From Rhizoctonia solani (Eukaryota; Basidiomycota; Agaricomycetes; Cantharellales; Ceratobasidiaceae), in assembly GCF_016906535.1 (NCBI RefSeq), contig NC_057371.1, positions 2,831,837 through 2,895,836 on the forward strand: a stretch of DNA of 64,000 bases, read 5' to 3'. The stretch's first letter is position 1; each line of letters opens with the position of its first letter. Below are positions 23,491-35,296 of the stretch, one piece after another. The notes beneath the pieces are model-generated. The model did not search any database and was not told the origin of the DNA. It saw only the letters and a program-made list of their open reading frames with translations. The position numbers were made by a program, and so were the translations under genes.

Positions 23491-23831
23491 CAGGCATTCA
23501 TGTCACTGTTTTCTCCTCCTCCAAGCGTGGTTTTACGGAATCAAACGACGGTTCCGAACCTTCAAACCACAAGCTCAACGCTGATCCAGCTGGCCAGGTG
23601 GATCTTGAAAAGCTAGAACATGACCAGTTTTTGCAATCTGAATTTCCTCTAATCCATCAAGTGATTCCAGAGCTCTTAAGACTGAAAGCTCGACTGGAAG
23701 ACATTCGTACAAATGCCCCCGAGGAAAACATCCATCCCATCACGCGAATCGCAGCACAAGCAGCCTTGCTTGTGCATGATAAGTATCTTGGAGCGATTAA
23801 GGAGTCCGATATATGTAATTTCAGTTGGTGA
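23491..23831 (+). CDS. Unrecognised exon-like fragment
   Basis: A frame from about 23500 reads through SSSKRGFTESNDGSEPSN and then a helical segment (VIPELLRLKARLEDIR, ITRIAAQAALLVHDKY) to 23831. The amphipathic, coding-like composition suggests a true exon or remnant. The last helix loosely recalls the C-terminal part of some fungal hAT transposases, but I cannot support that. No start, partner exon or 3' end was found. Confidence 0.3.
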
Positions 23832-25100
23832 GCAATATTGATTGAAGTTCTGTATATGCGCTACGGGTTACTTTGGCGCAGTCATAGTCAAACTGACTCA
23901 CTCCGCACGTATGGCAAGAGCTTGATAAGTCCCTGAGTATGGACATATATCCGGATATGTGACAATCAAAATTAACATAATCACTGAGCATACACTGACA
24001 GATAAGCTGTGAAATTGTCTATCCAGAAACTGGGCAGGCCCTATATCAAATGATCAAATTGACAATGAACGGAGATAGGAAAGCTCATACACACTCGAGT
24101 ACCTCTCGTCACATACGTGTTGTATCTCAGCTATTGAGAGGCTGCCAGAGTCCCTTGATGCTCGCTCCAGACAAACTCTGACAATGAATCAAGACCGTTG
24201 ACAAAGTATTAATATGGCGCTCGGGAATCAAGTACCCAAGAGCGGGACACCAAGCCGGCACAGGCGCAGCCTGCCTTTGGCGTCGTAGGAGACATACTGT
24301 ACCTGGGTAGCAATAGTGCGCATCAGACACTAAGGGTATCATATTAACAAAGTGCTGGAAGTTGTGATGTGGGCTTTGAGAGATTGCGGGCACGGGACTG
24401 CGGCGGTCGGTTCAATTGCAGGACCTTAAAAGTCCAGTCTCCGCATCTTTATTCTCCAGCTCTTTCCCCTTTTACCCAGTTCCTGTATCTCAACCTGCTA
24501 CCATGAAGATTTCAGCACATTCTACTGTGCTTAAAAACTTCAGCCAATGTGAGTCAAGGGTCAGCGGCGATTATTCTTCAAGAAATACATTGATGATACG
24601 TTTACTACAGTTATTCACGGGTGGATTTTGGCAAATCAATTCCATGTACCATTAGATTCTAGTCGTTTTGGTATCAATGTTTTGGGTTCAGAGCGTACGG
24701 ACCTTGTTAGATTATTCACGAGGTTTGAATAATATCGGCTTAACGGGCCTTTAAATTTCCTGAAGGATATACAAGTTTCTATTGGGTGAGTTCCCAAAGG
24801 TACGGGAAAACTGCAATATAGCGACAATCATCGTCAATAATTTTCACCCACGACTTGCTATGTTTTACAGATCCTGGAAATTATATGAGTATAGTAACGG
24901 ATCAATTTTTATTTTATTCAGCTACCAGTTGCTGTGACCTACGACTTCCTGTGCATTTCGCACCTAAGACTTCCTTTGATACTGTATATTGTATTGAAAA
25001 TAGGAATTATATATAATTGTTGTCAGTTTATTGCGAGAACATGGCGGATGTTCCCGCGACAATGTATATTGCAGTAATCATCAATTATTGGCAACACATA
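23832..25100. other. Intergenic stretch, at most a gene remnant
   Basis: At 24503 an ATG follows a pyrimidine-rich leader (tctccagctctttcccc), the usual look of a fungal gene start, but the frame (MKISAHSTVLKNFSQCES) ends after about 50 codons with no clear splice partner. From 24660 to 25090 I see nothing. Confidence 0.3.
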
Positions 25101-26996
25101 TCACCCATGGCTTCCTGTGTTATCTACCTCGTACAAAGCAAATAACCTATTCTTCATGTCGATATCGTGAACTTTGTCCAACAACGCCCCTGGACCCACC
25201 CCACTAGCCCAATCAATCTCCGTATTCATGCTAAATGGGTATCGCTCCTCCTGGTGTTTGCCGCACCAATCAAAGTCTATGAGTTTGGCTCCTACAACTG
25301 CCCCAGCGACATCCTTCACGAGCATAACATTAGGAGGCCGCGGGTCTCCAAATACAAAGTTACTGTTATGTAGAAGGGATACCGCGCGGTCAACATCTGC
25401 GGAAACACACCGGGGGAGGGTTGAACCAGTGTAGCGTCCAAGATCGACTCCAGCAATGTATTCCATAACAATCATTCGGTAGTCGGGCCCAAGTTGGACG
25501 TTTTCATTAGCATTTGCGACCCCATCGTATAATAGTTGTGGAGCAAGACCAGCCTCTGCCAAGAGCTTGTGGGCATTGGCATTGTAGCTTTCGACAAATT
25601 TGACAACAATCGACGTGGTCGGGTCAGTCCCAAAACATTCTGCAAGGAATACAAGTTTGCTGGGGATTAATTGTGACTTGGAAGGTCCCAGCTGCAAATT
25701 TTTGACGCTCAAGCGGTTCAGGTATCCCTTATAAGTGAACTTGATACGGTTCCCGCCTTCACCGATGAAATGGTTGGGATAGGGGAAAAACGGCGCAACA
25801 AAGGGTTTCGGGTTCAATGAGTCCATGGAACTAGTTGAAGTAAGCTTGGCATAGTACACTTCGAGTTCCTTTCGGGCCATAAGGATGGAGTCGAACACAC
25901 GAGCCACGGATACTACATCCAGCGGCCTACTGGGGTTAATGCCTACCCAGATGTAATCGGTCATCGGTTGTACGACGGGGCGATCCAACAACACGGCGCC
26001 CAGCACACACATCCAGGGTCCCGCAATAGCAATCAAAATTGACGGGCAGCAGCAACGATCCTTCAACTACCCAAGGTTGAAGTTGGGCGTCACAATCCAT
26101 CAACGAAGATTAGCTCAACTCAGACTCACCTGGGAGTTTCTCCAAAATCGGCTATATGAGTAGGCTGTTTGGATGGATGGATCACTTCCACCAGTCCCAA
26201 TCTCGTCTTTCATTTCGATGAATAAGCAGGCACCACCATTGGAACCGATGGTAACCGCGTCCGGATTAGGGCCATCCTCTGTCACTCGCCACAGTTTACC
26301 TAAAAGATCCTCCAGGATGGTTCGGGTATTTTCATCTTGGTTACTAGCCCGGCTGCCTGCCTCGGCGTGATAGATGCGCTGCGAAGCCCAGAAATACTCA
26401 AAAATACTATCGTGGAATTTTGGGCTGAGTTGGTTGGAAGATTTCAGATTTGTGAGGAAGTTGCCGAATACCGGGTGATACAAAACAATAGGGGGTCCGG
26501 TGTGTGTATGGGGACGCCCGTTGAGCATATAATTCTTCCCCCATTGCTGTTCTGCAAAACGGTCGGGGTTGGCAGCAGCAGCGCTGGAGTCATTGAGGGA
26601 ACTAAAATACTCGATCCAAGCTATCACTAATGGTCAGGCGGGTCGAATGGTCCATAGGTGATTCTACATTACATTTCTTGAAGCGGCTAACAATATCAAT
26701 AACTTGATCTTCTCTTTGCAATGTACTTGATTGTTGCTCTACCCCCACGGTAGCTACGACAGACACCGGCCCAACTACCAAAAAGAAAGCAAGTTAGCAA
26801 AGCGCATGGATGACACGACACACTTCGATCTGGGTGACATCTAGTAGCACTGATGTGTCCTAACATTAGATAGAATAATGGCTTACTAACTCCTCTAATA
26901 AGTAAGTGAACGCTACGCCTGTGGACCTGTTGCAGATCAGGCCAGTGGTCCTCTACGAGGTCCATCATGTACATCTTGCGGGAATTGAAGTATTCT
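25101..26996 (-). CDS. Second Crinkler-type nuclease-kinase protein, header truncated at 5' end
   Basis: Exons up to 26887, then 26774-26673, 26626-26130 and 26066-25101 join in phase across introns of 112, 46 and 63 bp. The first exon keeps only the end of the header (DLVEDHWPDLQ, SVHLLIRG), matching LDRYWPN...VLVVS of the 22.5-kb gene; the rest is replaced by a dispersed repeat from about 26996. The nuclease-like part has GPNPDAV and LFIEMKDEIGTGGSDPS, a complete PD...E-x-K set. The kinase-like part has VVKFVES, MIVMEYIAG, FVFGDPRPPNVM and LIDFDWCGKH. The two genes are paralogues in the same orientation about 2.5 kb apart. Without a full header and start codon it may not be expressed as an effector; downstream ATG codons (26970, 26965) could restart it. 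Confidence 0.75.
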
Positions 26997-27168
26997 TTGG
27001 GGGCAGGTTAATCAGAGAAACTAGGTTGCTAGGTAGGCTTGGTCCCAACCTGGGTCCCAAACTGAGCCAGGCTACCCATGGTAAACCTCTTAGGCTTGAG
27101 TGTATGCATGGAGATCACACCTCTGAACACTAGTCAGCATTTGAACAAAAACACCCAAGCTAACACCT
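26996..27168. repeat. Third copy of the dispersed repeat (uninterrupted target site)
   Basis: Runs from about aatcagagaaactagg to cacccaagctaaca. It matches 6466-6528 joined directly to 12959-13055 and so shows the site before chromovirus insertion. It forms the breakpoint of the second Crinkler-type gene on one side and the edge of the 81-bp tandem array on the other. Confidence 0.7.
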
Positions 27169-28180
27169 GTAGTGCGTGCTTTGTATGCACAGCAAGCACA
27201 ACACTTGACATCTGAAAAAGAGAGTATGCACAGTGTGATACTTATCATGCATACAAAGTACGCACAGAGAGTGCAACACTGATGATTTGTCAACATCTGC
27301 ACCACCACACACATAGCACCACACACCATGCATACTTTGTATGCACAGAGAGTGTGGGACTTGTGATTTGTCAGTATTTATACTGGCATGCACATAGCGC
27401 CGCACACCATGCGTACCAAGTACGCACAGAGAGTGCAACAGTGGTGATTTGTCAGCATCTGCACCACCACGCACCTAGTGCCACACGCTATGCATACAAA
27501 GTACGCACAGAGAGTGCAACGCTTGTGATTTGTCAGTATTTATACTGGCATGCACATAGCACCACACACAATGCGTACAAAGTACGCACAGAGAGTGCAG
27601 CAATTGCGATTTGTCAGCATCTGCACCATCACGCACATAGCACCACACGCCATGTGTACAAAGTACGCACAGAGAGCTCAACAGTGGTGATTTGTCAGCA
27701 TCTGCACCACCATGCACATAGTGCCACACACCATGCGTACTTTGTACGCACAGGGAGTACAATGCTTGTGGTTTGTCTGCATCTACACCAGTGCATACAC
27801 AGTGCCACACGCTATGCGTACAAAGTACGCACAGAGAGTGCAACGCTTGTGGTTTGTCAGTACCTGTACTGGTGCGCACATAGCACCACACACCATGCGT
27901 ACTTTGTACGCACAGAGAGTACAATGCTTGTGGTTTGTCCGCATCTACACCAGCGCGCACACAGTGCCACACGCTGTGCGTACAAAGTACGCACAGAGAG
28001 TGCAACGCTTGTGGTTTGTCACTATCTGTACTGGTGCGCACATAGCACCACACGCCATGCATACTAAGTACGCATCAAGAGCATGAGCAACCTGATTAGT
28101 CAGCATTTGCGTTGGCCACACAAGCTATTACTTATTATGCATACTTTGTACGCACAGAGCATGCAGTAATGATTCTCTGA
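27169..28180. repeat. Tandem array A: about 13 units of 81 bp centred on a TGCGTAC palindrome
   Basis: The palindrome starts are 81 bp apart where I counted (27815, 27896, 27977). Each unit carries TGCGTAC-N3-GTACGCA, followed by CAGAGAGTGCAA and then GTCAGTATTTATACTG or a variant, itself partly palindromic. The centre is AAA in some units and TTT in others, with CAA at about 27410. Because 81 is a multiple of three, frames stay open on both strands (261 and 195 aa); I do not consider these genes. Confidence 0.9.
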
Positions 28181-28638
28181 TGGTGCTCATATTTCTGTAA
28201 TCTGTTATCCATGCATGGTAAACAACAAGAACAATCAATCAGTAATACAACTTACTTACACATCATATGTCAAACTTGGAAAATATGTTGTGGCGTGGAA
28301 CTGTAACTATAAGATTGTGTATACTTGTTTTGTAGTAAACTCATCATGATAAGCTCTAAGCTTCATTTGTACATAGACATATCACCAAACGCTCCCATGC
28401 TGGGATTTCCAAACAAGCAATTCATATAGAGACTAGGCCTGGTATTCACACCATGGACATTGGAGCCACCCAATTGTGTTGTTATAAATACACTTTCTAT
28501 TTGTCTATACACTTAAAGAAAATGTTGTACACGCGTATGCTTGGCGGGTTGTCATCTGTATGTCAGACAATACTTGAGCTTGTACACTATCACCTGAAGC
28601 AGGCTTCCAAGACTCAGAGCTTAGCTTAGCTTAGCTTA
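28181..28638. other. Non-coding spacer ending in a (TTAGC)4 run
   Basis: No gene is recognised. Just before array B, at about 28619-28642, the sequence is four TTAGC pentamers followed by TTAGGTTA, close to the terminal TTAGG repeat. Confidence 0.5.
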
Positions 28639-29757
28639 GGTTATTACAAAGTAGTAGGTTGGTGGTAGGTTGAACCAAGCTACACTGCAGGGCGGCCCAA
28701 GCTACACTGCAGGGTGAACTGTGAGATGGCACAGGGTGTAAACCAGGTGGACACAACCCACATATGGTGTTAGGGTGGATTATAGGGAAAGCATCAGCCC
28801 TCCTACAAAAAGTTGCGTACTTTACACACAGCAATACCACCATCCCCTAAGTTAGGGTGAGTCATGTGACAACTGACCACCCATCCCACACAGAATTGCG
28901 TACAACATGCAGAAGTATAGTACCATGGTCAATGTTAGGGTGAGTCACATGATCAATGATTACTCCTTGTACTCACAGTTGCATACCAAGTACGCAGCTA
29001 TATGACCCACAATCATGTTAGGGTGAGTCACATGACCACCCATCACTCTACTCATACAGAGTTGCGTACTTGGTACGCAACTATATCACCCACAGTTGTG
29101 TTAGGGTGAGTCACATGACCACCCACCACTCTACTCATGCAGGGTTGCGTACGCAACTATATTGCACACAACTGTGCTAGGGTGAGTCACGTGGCCATCC
29201 ACCGCTCTACTCATGTAGAGTTGCGTACCAAGTACGCAACTATATCACACACAGTTATGTTAGGGTGAGTCACATGACCACCCACCGCTCTACTTGTGCA
29301 GAGTTGCGTACTTGGTACGCAACTATACCACCCACAGCTACATTAGGGTGAGTCACATGACCATCCACCACTCTACTTGTGCAGAGTTGCATACTTGGTA
29401 CGCAACTATACCAGCCACAGTTATGTTAGGGTGAATCATGTGACCCTCCACTGCACTACTCATGCAGAGTTGCGTACCAAGTACGCAACTATACCACACA
29501 CAACTGTGTTAGGGTGAGTCACATGACCATCCACTGCTCTACTCATGTAGAGTTGCGTACCAAGTACGCAACTATATCACACACAGTTATGTTAGGGTGA
29601 ATCATGTGACCATCCACCGCTCTACTCATGTAGAGTTGCGTACTTGGTACGCAACTATATCACACACAATTGTGTTAGGGTGAGTCACATGACCACCCAC
29701 TGCACTGCTCATGCAGAGTTGCATACTTGGTACGCAACTATACCACCCACAGTTATG
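28639..29757. repeat. Tandem array B: leader plus about 10 units of 82-83 bp
   Basis: A leader of about 350 bp (from ggttattacaaagtagtagg) is almost identical to the leader of array C at 42159. Units follow with arms GTTGCGTAC and GTACGCAAC around CAA or TTG, then CTATA, CACCCACAG or CACACACAA, GTTAGGGTGAGTCACATGACC and CTCTACTCATGCAGA. Centre orientation changes from unit to unit (CAA near 29230, TTG near 29310 and 29393, CAA near 29476 and 29559, TTG near 29642 and 29724). Confidence 0.9.
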
Positions 29758-30100
29758 TGAGGGAGGACCCCCAATTATCCTGGGGGAGGCTTCTTTGGCT
29801 TCCAGATATCACGTGCAGGTCCACTCTCTGGGTGATTGTTTTTCTGGGTGCTAACACCGTCAAACAATCAATTTTGATTGTGATGGTATTCAACTCGCGT
29901 TGTTGTTTGGGAGTTAGGTAGTGTTCCTGGTACATTTAGCTACTGTATTTACTAGTCTAAATTAAAATCAATTGTTTTCATCCTCTGTTTTGAGTTTGAA
30001 GTCCCAGGTATATGCGCTTGCATTTTGTTCAGGATTACTAAGGCTTGGGGAACTTCTGTTGTCTTCTCATGCCAAAAAATTTAGCTGTTCTTAGCGTATT
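29758..30100. other. Non-coding, no feature recognised
   Basis: The array ends at the start of ggaggacccccaattatcctgg, a short imperfect hairpin. Nothing else stands out. Confidence 0.35.
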
Positions 30101-31950
30101 GCGTGATCATTGTTATAGTATGAAAAATTGCTTGAATTTTGGAGAATAATGAGATTCCTGCTTTTGTCTGTGATTCAAATTGCGTGAGACTTTGTCATTA
30201 TGGTCTCCTATGCCATGCGCACCTACTGTCAAAATTTGGGGCAATTCTATTGAGGTCAAAAATAATCGATTTTTAACTAATTTTATCACTGCAGCCTTGA
30301 GGACCGGTCGCCGACCGGTCAATTGGAAATTTAACAAAAATCGTCAAAAATGCGGACCATGACGCACTTTCCAAAAATGGAAAGACATTTGAAATTGGTC
30401 AAGAACTCGTTGAGAAAACAACAAAATACATTCGTGGACGCGATTCAGAAACTTTTTTTTATTGTCTCACAAGGTAGAGCTAGCTCATACAATCATTTTG
30501 ACACCAGAATGATGTTATTTGGCTTAGTATTTGTGGAGATATAATGGAAACAATATACATGTAGAGCATGGGCGCCAGAGGGGACCAGTCGGCGACCGGT
30601 CCTCCCTCAGATAATTGACCATCCCAAATGTCACCACAATAAGGTCTGTAAGTGCTCAAAAAGTGCGCATAATTGCACAGAGTACCTCAGTACTAGAACG
30701 GCGTAGATTGGCTCAGTATTGAGTGAGATACACGCAAGACAAAGTTGATGGTCTGCTCGACGCCAGAGGGGACCGGTCGCCGACCGGTCCTCAGGGTCCT
30801 ATAGTGAGGGACGTTTGTGAAATCTCATCACAACCAAGTGTTTAGTAGCTCATAAAATGCAGAAAATTCGGCTCTCTTGATTGATATCCCACAATATGCT
30901 GAGAAAATTAGTTAACAGCCATAAAACATCAGATTAAGTGTAGAGCTGAACAATAAATTCTCAAGACACTGTACAGATCTATCTAAGACTTAAGTGACAT
31001 ACCACATGGGGTAATTGGACATGCTCTTTCCATTGATGGCACTAAGTAGATCTAAAAATGGAAACATGATGGCCTATTTGGGCATTTATCCTGGACTTTG
31101 GAAGATATTTTGAATTACCTGGCTAAGTAAATTAGAGGGCTGTATGCTTATACTATTGGACTAGGAAAACACATAACAATGGGTTATTGAGTCCGCTCTT
31201 TCCATTTATGGTAGTGTTGACCTCCCAAAATGGAATTCCAATGCCCTATTAGGGCATCATTGTCAGATTTCATATGACATTTTCAAATACCCTTGATATA
31301 TATATGAATCAACTCGGAATCACGTGGTTCCTTAGCAAGATTTCAATATCTAAGTGGATTACATAACTTGTCAAATATCAATATGAACCCTGTCAAGTGA
31401 TATATATCTCAAGCAATCCAGAATTGATGGGTCTCCTAGTAGAATTTAATTTTCAGGGTAGATTATAAAGCAGGACTCAAGTGTAGGGGTCATTTAGTGT
31501 GAGCCACACAGGTGCACAAATCAAATGCAACATGTGACCTGCCAACCTTGCAGCTGCTGTGACAGGCTGTGTAGGCCAGTTTTTTAAGCCCACCTAGGAT
31601 TTGTCTCCTAACACATCCTAGGTTACTTACATAAGCCACAAGTGCATGAGATTCCCCCCTACCTCATCACACAGGTCACTGAACTTACATGGGACTTGAC
31701 TTAGATGGTTATAGTATGAAAAAGCACCTGAATTTTGGAGAAGAACCAGGATACTGCTTTTTCCTGTGATCCAAATTGCATAGAAATTTAACAGTGCAGT
31801 CTACTACACCCTGTACACCTACTATCAAATTTTGGTGCAATTCTGTTGAGGTGAAAAAAAATTGATTTTTGAGAGATTCATGATAGCAGCATTGAGGACT
31901 GATCAGCAAACTACTGGTCAGTTGAAAAACCCCCATCCTTTTCCTTAATG
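30101..31950. repeat. Degenerate repeats with GACCGGTC double palindromes and foldback relatives
   Basis: Segments of about 230 bp at 30108-30340 and 31700-31935 are diverged direct copies (ttatagtatgaaaaa, gaattttggaga, acctactgtcaaa). The first ends in GACCGGTC-GCC-GACCGGTC at 30302. Related motifs are at 30583 (GGC centre) and 30771 (GCC centre). The second copy has lost its CpGs (gactgatcagcaaactactgg). Between them, 31000-31460 holds diverged arms of the foldback family at 13.5 kb. No gene is present. Confidence 0.65.
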
Positions 31951-31954
31951 ATGT

Positions 31955-32725
31955 GAGTGCCCCCTGTTCATGTCATATAGATCCCACTGACATCAAGTCC
32001 TGTACTCACAGCTTCAGTATTGCCTGAGATACAGCAATGGGTCTGCTCACTGTGGACCCTGAGGACCGGTCGGCAACCGGTCACCTTGACTTTCTTACTT
32101 TCTCTTCATACTGTGTATGCTGCCTGTCCATGTCATATAGATCCCACTGACATCAAGTCCTGTACTCACAGCTTCAGTATTGCCTGAGATACAGTAATGG
32201 GTCTGCTCACTGTGGACCCTGAGGACCGGTCGGCGACCGGTCACCTTGACTTTCTTACTTTCTCTTCATACTGTGTATGCTGCCTGTCCATGTCATATAG
32301 ACCCCAATGGCTTCAAGTCCTGTACTCACAGCTTCAGTATTGCCTGAGATACAGCAATGGGTCTGCTCACTGTGGACCCTGAGGACCAGTTGGCAACCGG
32401 TCACCTTGACTTTCTTACTTTCTCTTCATACTGTGTATGCTGCCTGTCCATGTCATATAGACCCCAATGGCTTCAAGTCCTGTACTCACAGCTTCAGTAT
32501 TGCCTGAGATACAGCAATGGGTCTGCTCACTGTGGACCCTGAGGACCGGTCGGCAACCGGTCACCTTGACTTTCTTACTTTCTCTTCATACTGTGTATGC
32601 TGCCTGTCCATGTCATATAGATCCCACTGACATCAAGTCCTGTAGTCATAGCTTCAGTATTGCCTGAGATACAGCAATGGGTCTGCTTGCTGTGGACCCT
32701 GAGGACCAGTCACCCACCTGTCAAC
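31955..32725. repeat. Tandem array D: about 4.8 units of 160 bp with GACCGGTC motifs
   Basis: The motif starts at 32064, 32224, 32384, 32544 and 32704, an exact 160-bp period. Each unit reads gaggaccggtcggcaaccgg (or a variant), cttgactttcttactttctc, tgctgcctgtccatgtcata, and cagcttcagtattgcctgag. The last unit is decayed. Short ORFs repeat in shifting frames because 160 is not divisible by three; they are not genes. Confidence 0.9.
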
Positions 32726-34058
32726 TACTACTTCACTTCTGTTTTTATTCTTTAAATCTTGTATACTGCTTGCTCATGCTATTCATATTACACTGATGTC
32801 AAGTCCTGTAATGATGACTGCATTACAGCCTTTGATACAGGAATGTATTTTATCTATTATTGTTCCATGCACCAGTAATACATGACATACAGAATCAATA
32901 GTGGTGTGTTACAACTTGGAGCACAACTTGGAGCACACCTGCATTGTGTGAGTTACAGACCAGAAATCTACAAGTGAGAAAAATTAGAAATGCAACCCTG
33001 TAGGCATAAATGTGTAACTAACCAAAACCAAGCTAAACCAAGCTAAACCAACCAACCAACCAGCTAACAAAATTGTCCAACTGTATGCATTTAATATTAT
33101 GTTCTAATATCATGTCTAGGAGTCAGTATCCTTTGCTGGCAATGCTCATTTGTTGTTGTTGTTGTACGCACACCTGGTACTTGGAACAATACCAATTCAG
33201 CAGTGTCATACACTAATCACTCTGTAGTTAGTTGAATTTCTAACAAACTTCTTGATTAACTGCTACACTTTAGTTAGACAAACAGTGATGTGACTGAGAG
33301 TCATTTCAATATTAATATCTATATAAGGGAGCCCTCAGTCTGCCTCCATGCCCCCCTTGCCTGTGCCCAATGATCAAGCGCTACATTCCAAATAAGTGGG
33401 AACCCCAACCCCAACACCACCTATTGGCTCTCAGAAATAGGTCCCCCCCTATGGGAGACTTTGGAGACAATTCAGAGCACAAGCTGAGCGGCAGTCTTTG
33501 TGCTCCTGATTGACCCCTGGACTCAATCCTAATGGTCCTAATGGTTGACATGACCATTGCTTCCACAATCTTGGACCTGACCAACACTGTGCCAATATAG
33601 GTGTCAATACAGCTGTTTGAATATCACTTGACAGTAGTTTACTTTGTATGCATACACTAATTGAGTAGATCAAACCACGGGCCACCACGTGGGTCTGAGC
33701 ACAGCAATGGGAAGCTAACAGTTTGATTCCAACTGGAATGCACAAACTCCCACCACTCATCCACAATAAACATAAATGTATATATGACATTCAGCTGTTC
33801 CTGTAATACACCCATGTTCAAATTAACATGTAGAGTGGGCAAAGAAATGTCTGTACTGCAAACATAACATATGATAATTCTCTTGCTCCAGGCCACACAT
33901 CCCCATGAACAGTATGGGCTGTCTTTTGATGGTCTGCCATCCCTTTTAATTTGAATTCCCCCCTTTTCCCTCCATATGAGGCAAAAACCATCACCAAAAT
34001 CATAATTTGTGTTCTGAGAAAACATAAAAAGCAGACCTTGGTATAATTGAATGTACAT
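32726..34058. other. Non-coding, possibly an old Tc1-type remnant on the minus strand
   Basis: At 33025-33065 there is a short run of ccaagctaaa / ccaaccaacc. A minus-strand frame at 33657-34058 has SWGCVAW followed later by VLQEQLNV, loosely like the middle of a Tc1 transposase; this is too weak to call. Confidence 0.3.
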
Positions 34059-34078
34059 ATTTAAGTGATTACTATCAA

Positions 34079-35170
34079 CTAGAACTCAGTTGGCCCTCCC
34101 TTGGCAGCTTTGATAGCCTCAACCCAAGCATCCGTATCCCCTGTGTGTTTATTGATATTGTCCACTGAAATGCTGGCCCAGACCTTGTTAGCTGCCTTCA
34201 AAAGTGTGTCACGGTTTTTATGAGCTCCAGGGATCTTGAATACACATGATTTGAGCAGGCGCCATATGGGCCCAATGAGATTAAGATCAGGAGAATTTGC
34301 CAGATGGGTCAGTTGCTCAATGCCCAATTCTGCCCAATTCTGCTGAGCCTCTGGTCCCCTATGTGATGCTGCCCCATCTTCAACAATCAGGATCTTATGA
34401 CCCTGTTCCACCTCCAGACTATTTAAAAATTGATTGAGCAGACTTTTGATAACTTGTTTGGCATATGCTTCTGAAGTGAGCCCCCTGCCATGTGAGCACC
34501 TGGTCTTTGTGACAACTTTGGGCAACAGTTCCAATGGAATCAATGGCCCCTTCTTGCCATGCGCAATGCATCCCCACAGGACAAGACTTTGGCGCCCACT
34601 ACAGAAGCTGGGGACCATGTTTTTGGGGAGATATGCTTCTCCCTTCTTCCACATAACCTTTGGCCAAGTAGTCTGTTCCCTGGTGTCCATTGTGGTCTCA
34701 TTGCACCACCCAACCCAGTCCCAAACTTGATTTGTGTTATTCTGAGCCCACTTGCGTCAAGCCTCTGTCATCTTGGGGCTGGGGAATTGCTGCTGGCAAA
34801 CCACATACCGCTGCATGCCTAGTTCCTGTGCAGTAGAACTCACTTGACGCTCAGTTACATCCCCAACAAGCTTAGCAATCACATCATAGGGCTCCTTTTG
34901 GTAGAAACAAAGGTATTGCCCAATTGACCACTTGGTTTGATTGGATAAGACAGGTGGGTGGCCAGACCAGGGCTGGGGAGTAGCAGTACCATATCTCTCA
35001 TAATTAGCCACAATCCTATGCGCTGTATACTTTGGAACCCCAGTTTTCTGGTAAATATAGCTGTATGATTTTTTATCTTTATGTAGAGCTACAATGCAGC
35101 CTTGATCAAACTGAGAAACTTCTTTTCCACAGTGAGGGGGCATAGCAATGTGTAATAAAGCTGGGCACAT
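34079..35170 (-). pseudogene. Dead Tc1/mariner-type transposase gene
   Basis: One frame from ATG 35170 to 34079, interrupted by TGA at 34757-34759 right after SPKMTEA, codes for about 363 residues. The N-terminal half is a Tc1-like helix-turn-helix (QFDQGCIVALH, GVPKYTAHRIVANYERYG). The catalytic half has LVLWGCIAHGKKGPLI, ILIVEDGAASH and NSPDLNLIGPIWRLLK. The first catalytic position reads CNETT (Asn, codon AAT) and the last reads IGPIW (Gly in place of Glu), so two of the three acidic residues are lost besides the stop. I did not find convincing terminal inverted repeats. It sits 127 bp downstream of the ParB-like gene. Confidence 0.85.
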
Positions 35171-35296
35171 GTCAGCATTCAGATACTTGTTGTCAGCACT
35201 AGTACATGTATGGAAGTGGGATAGGAAGTGATGATATATTGATACAGCATTTGTTCAGGAAAATATCAACCAACCAACCCCTCCTCAATCAAATGT

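Noticed and set aside
27282..28067. Open frames of 261 aa (+) and 195 aa (-) over array A
   Set aside because: The 81-bp unit is a multiple of three, so frames stay open by periodicity alone; His/Tyr/Arg repeats follow the DNA unit.
32197..32667. Repeated 61-66 aa ORFs
   Set aside because: They come from the 160-bp tandem units in shifting frames.
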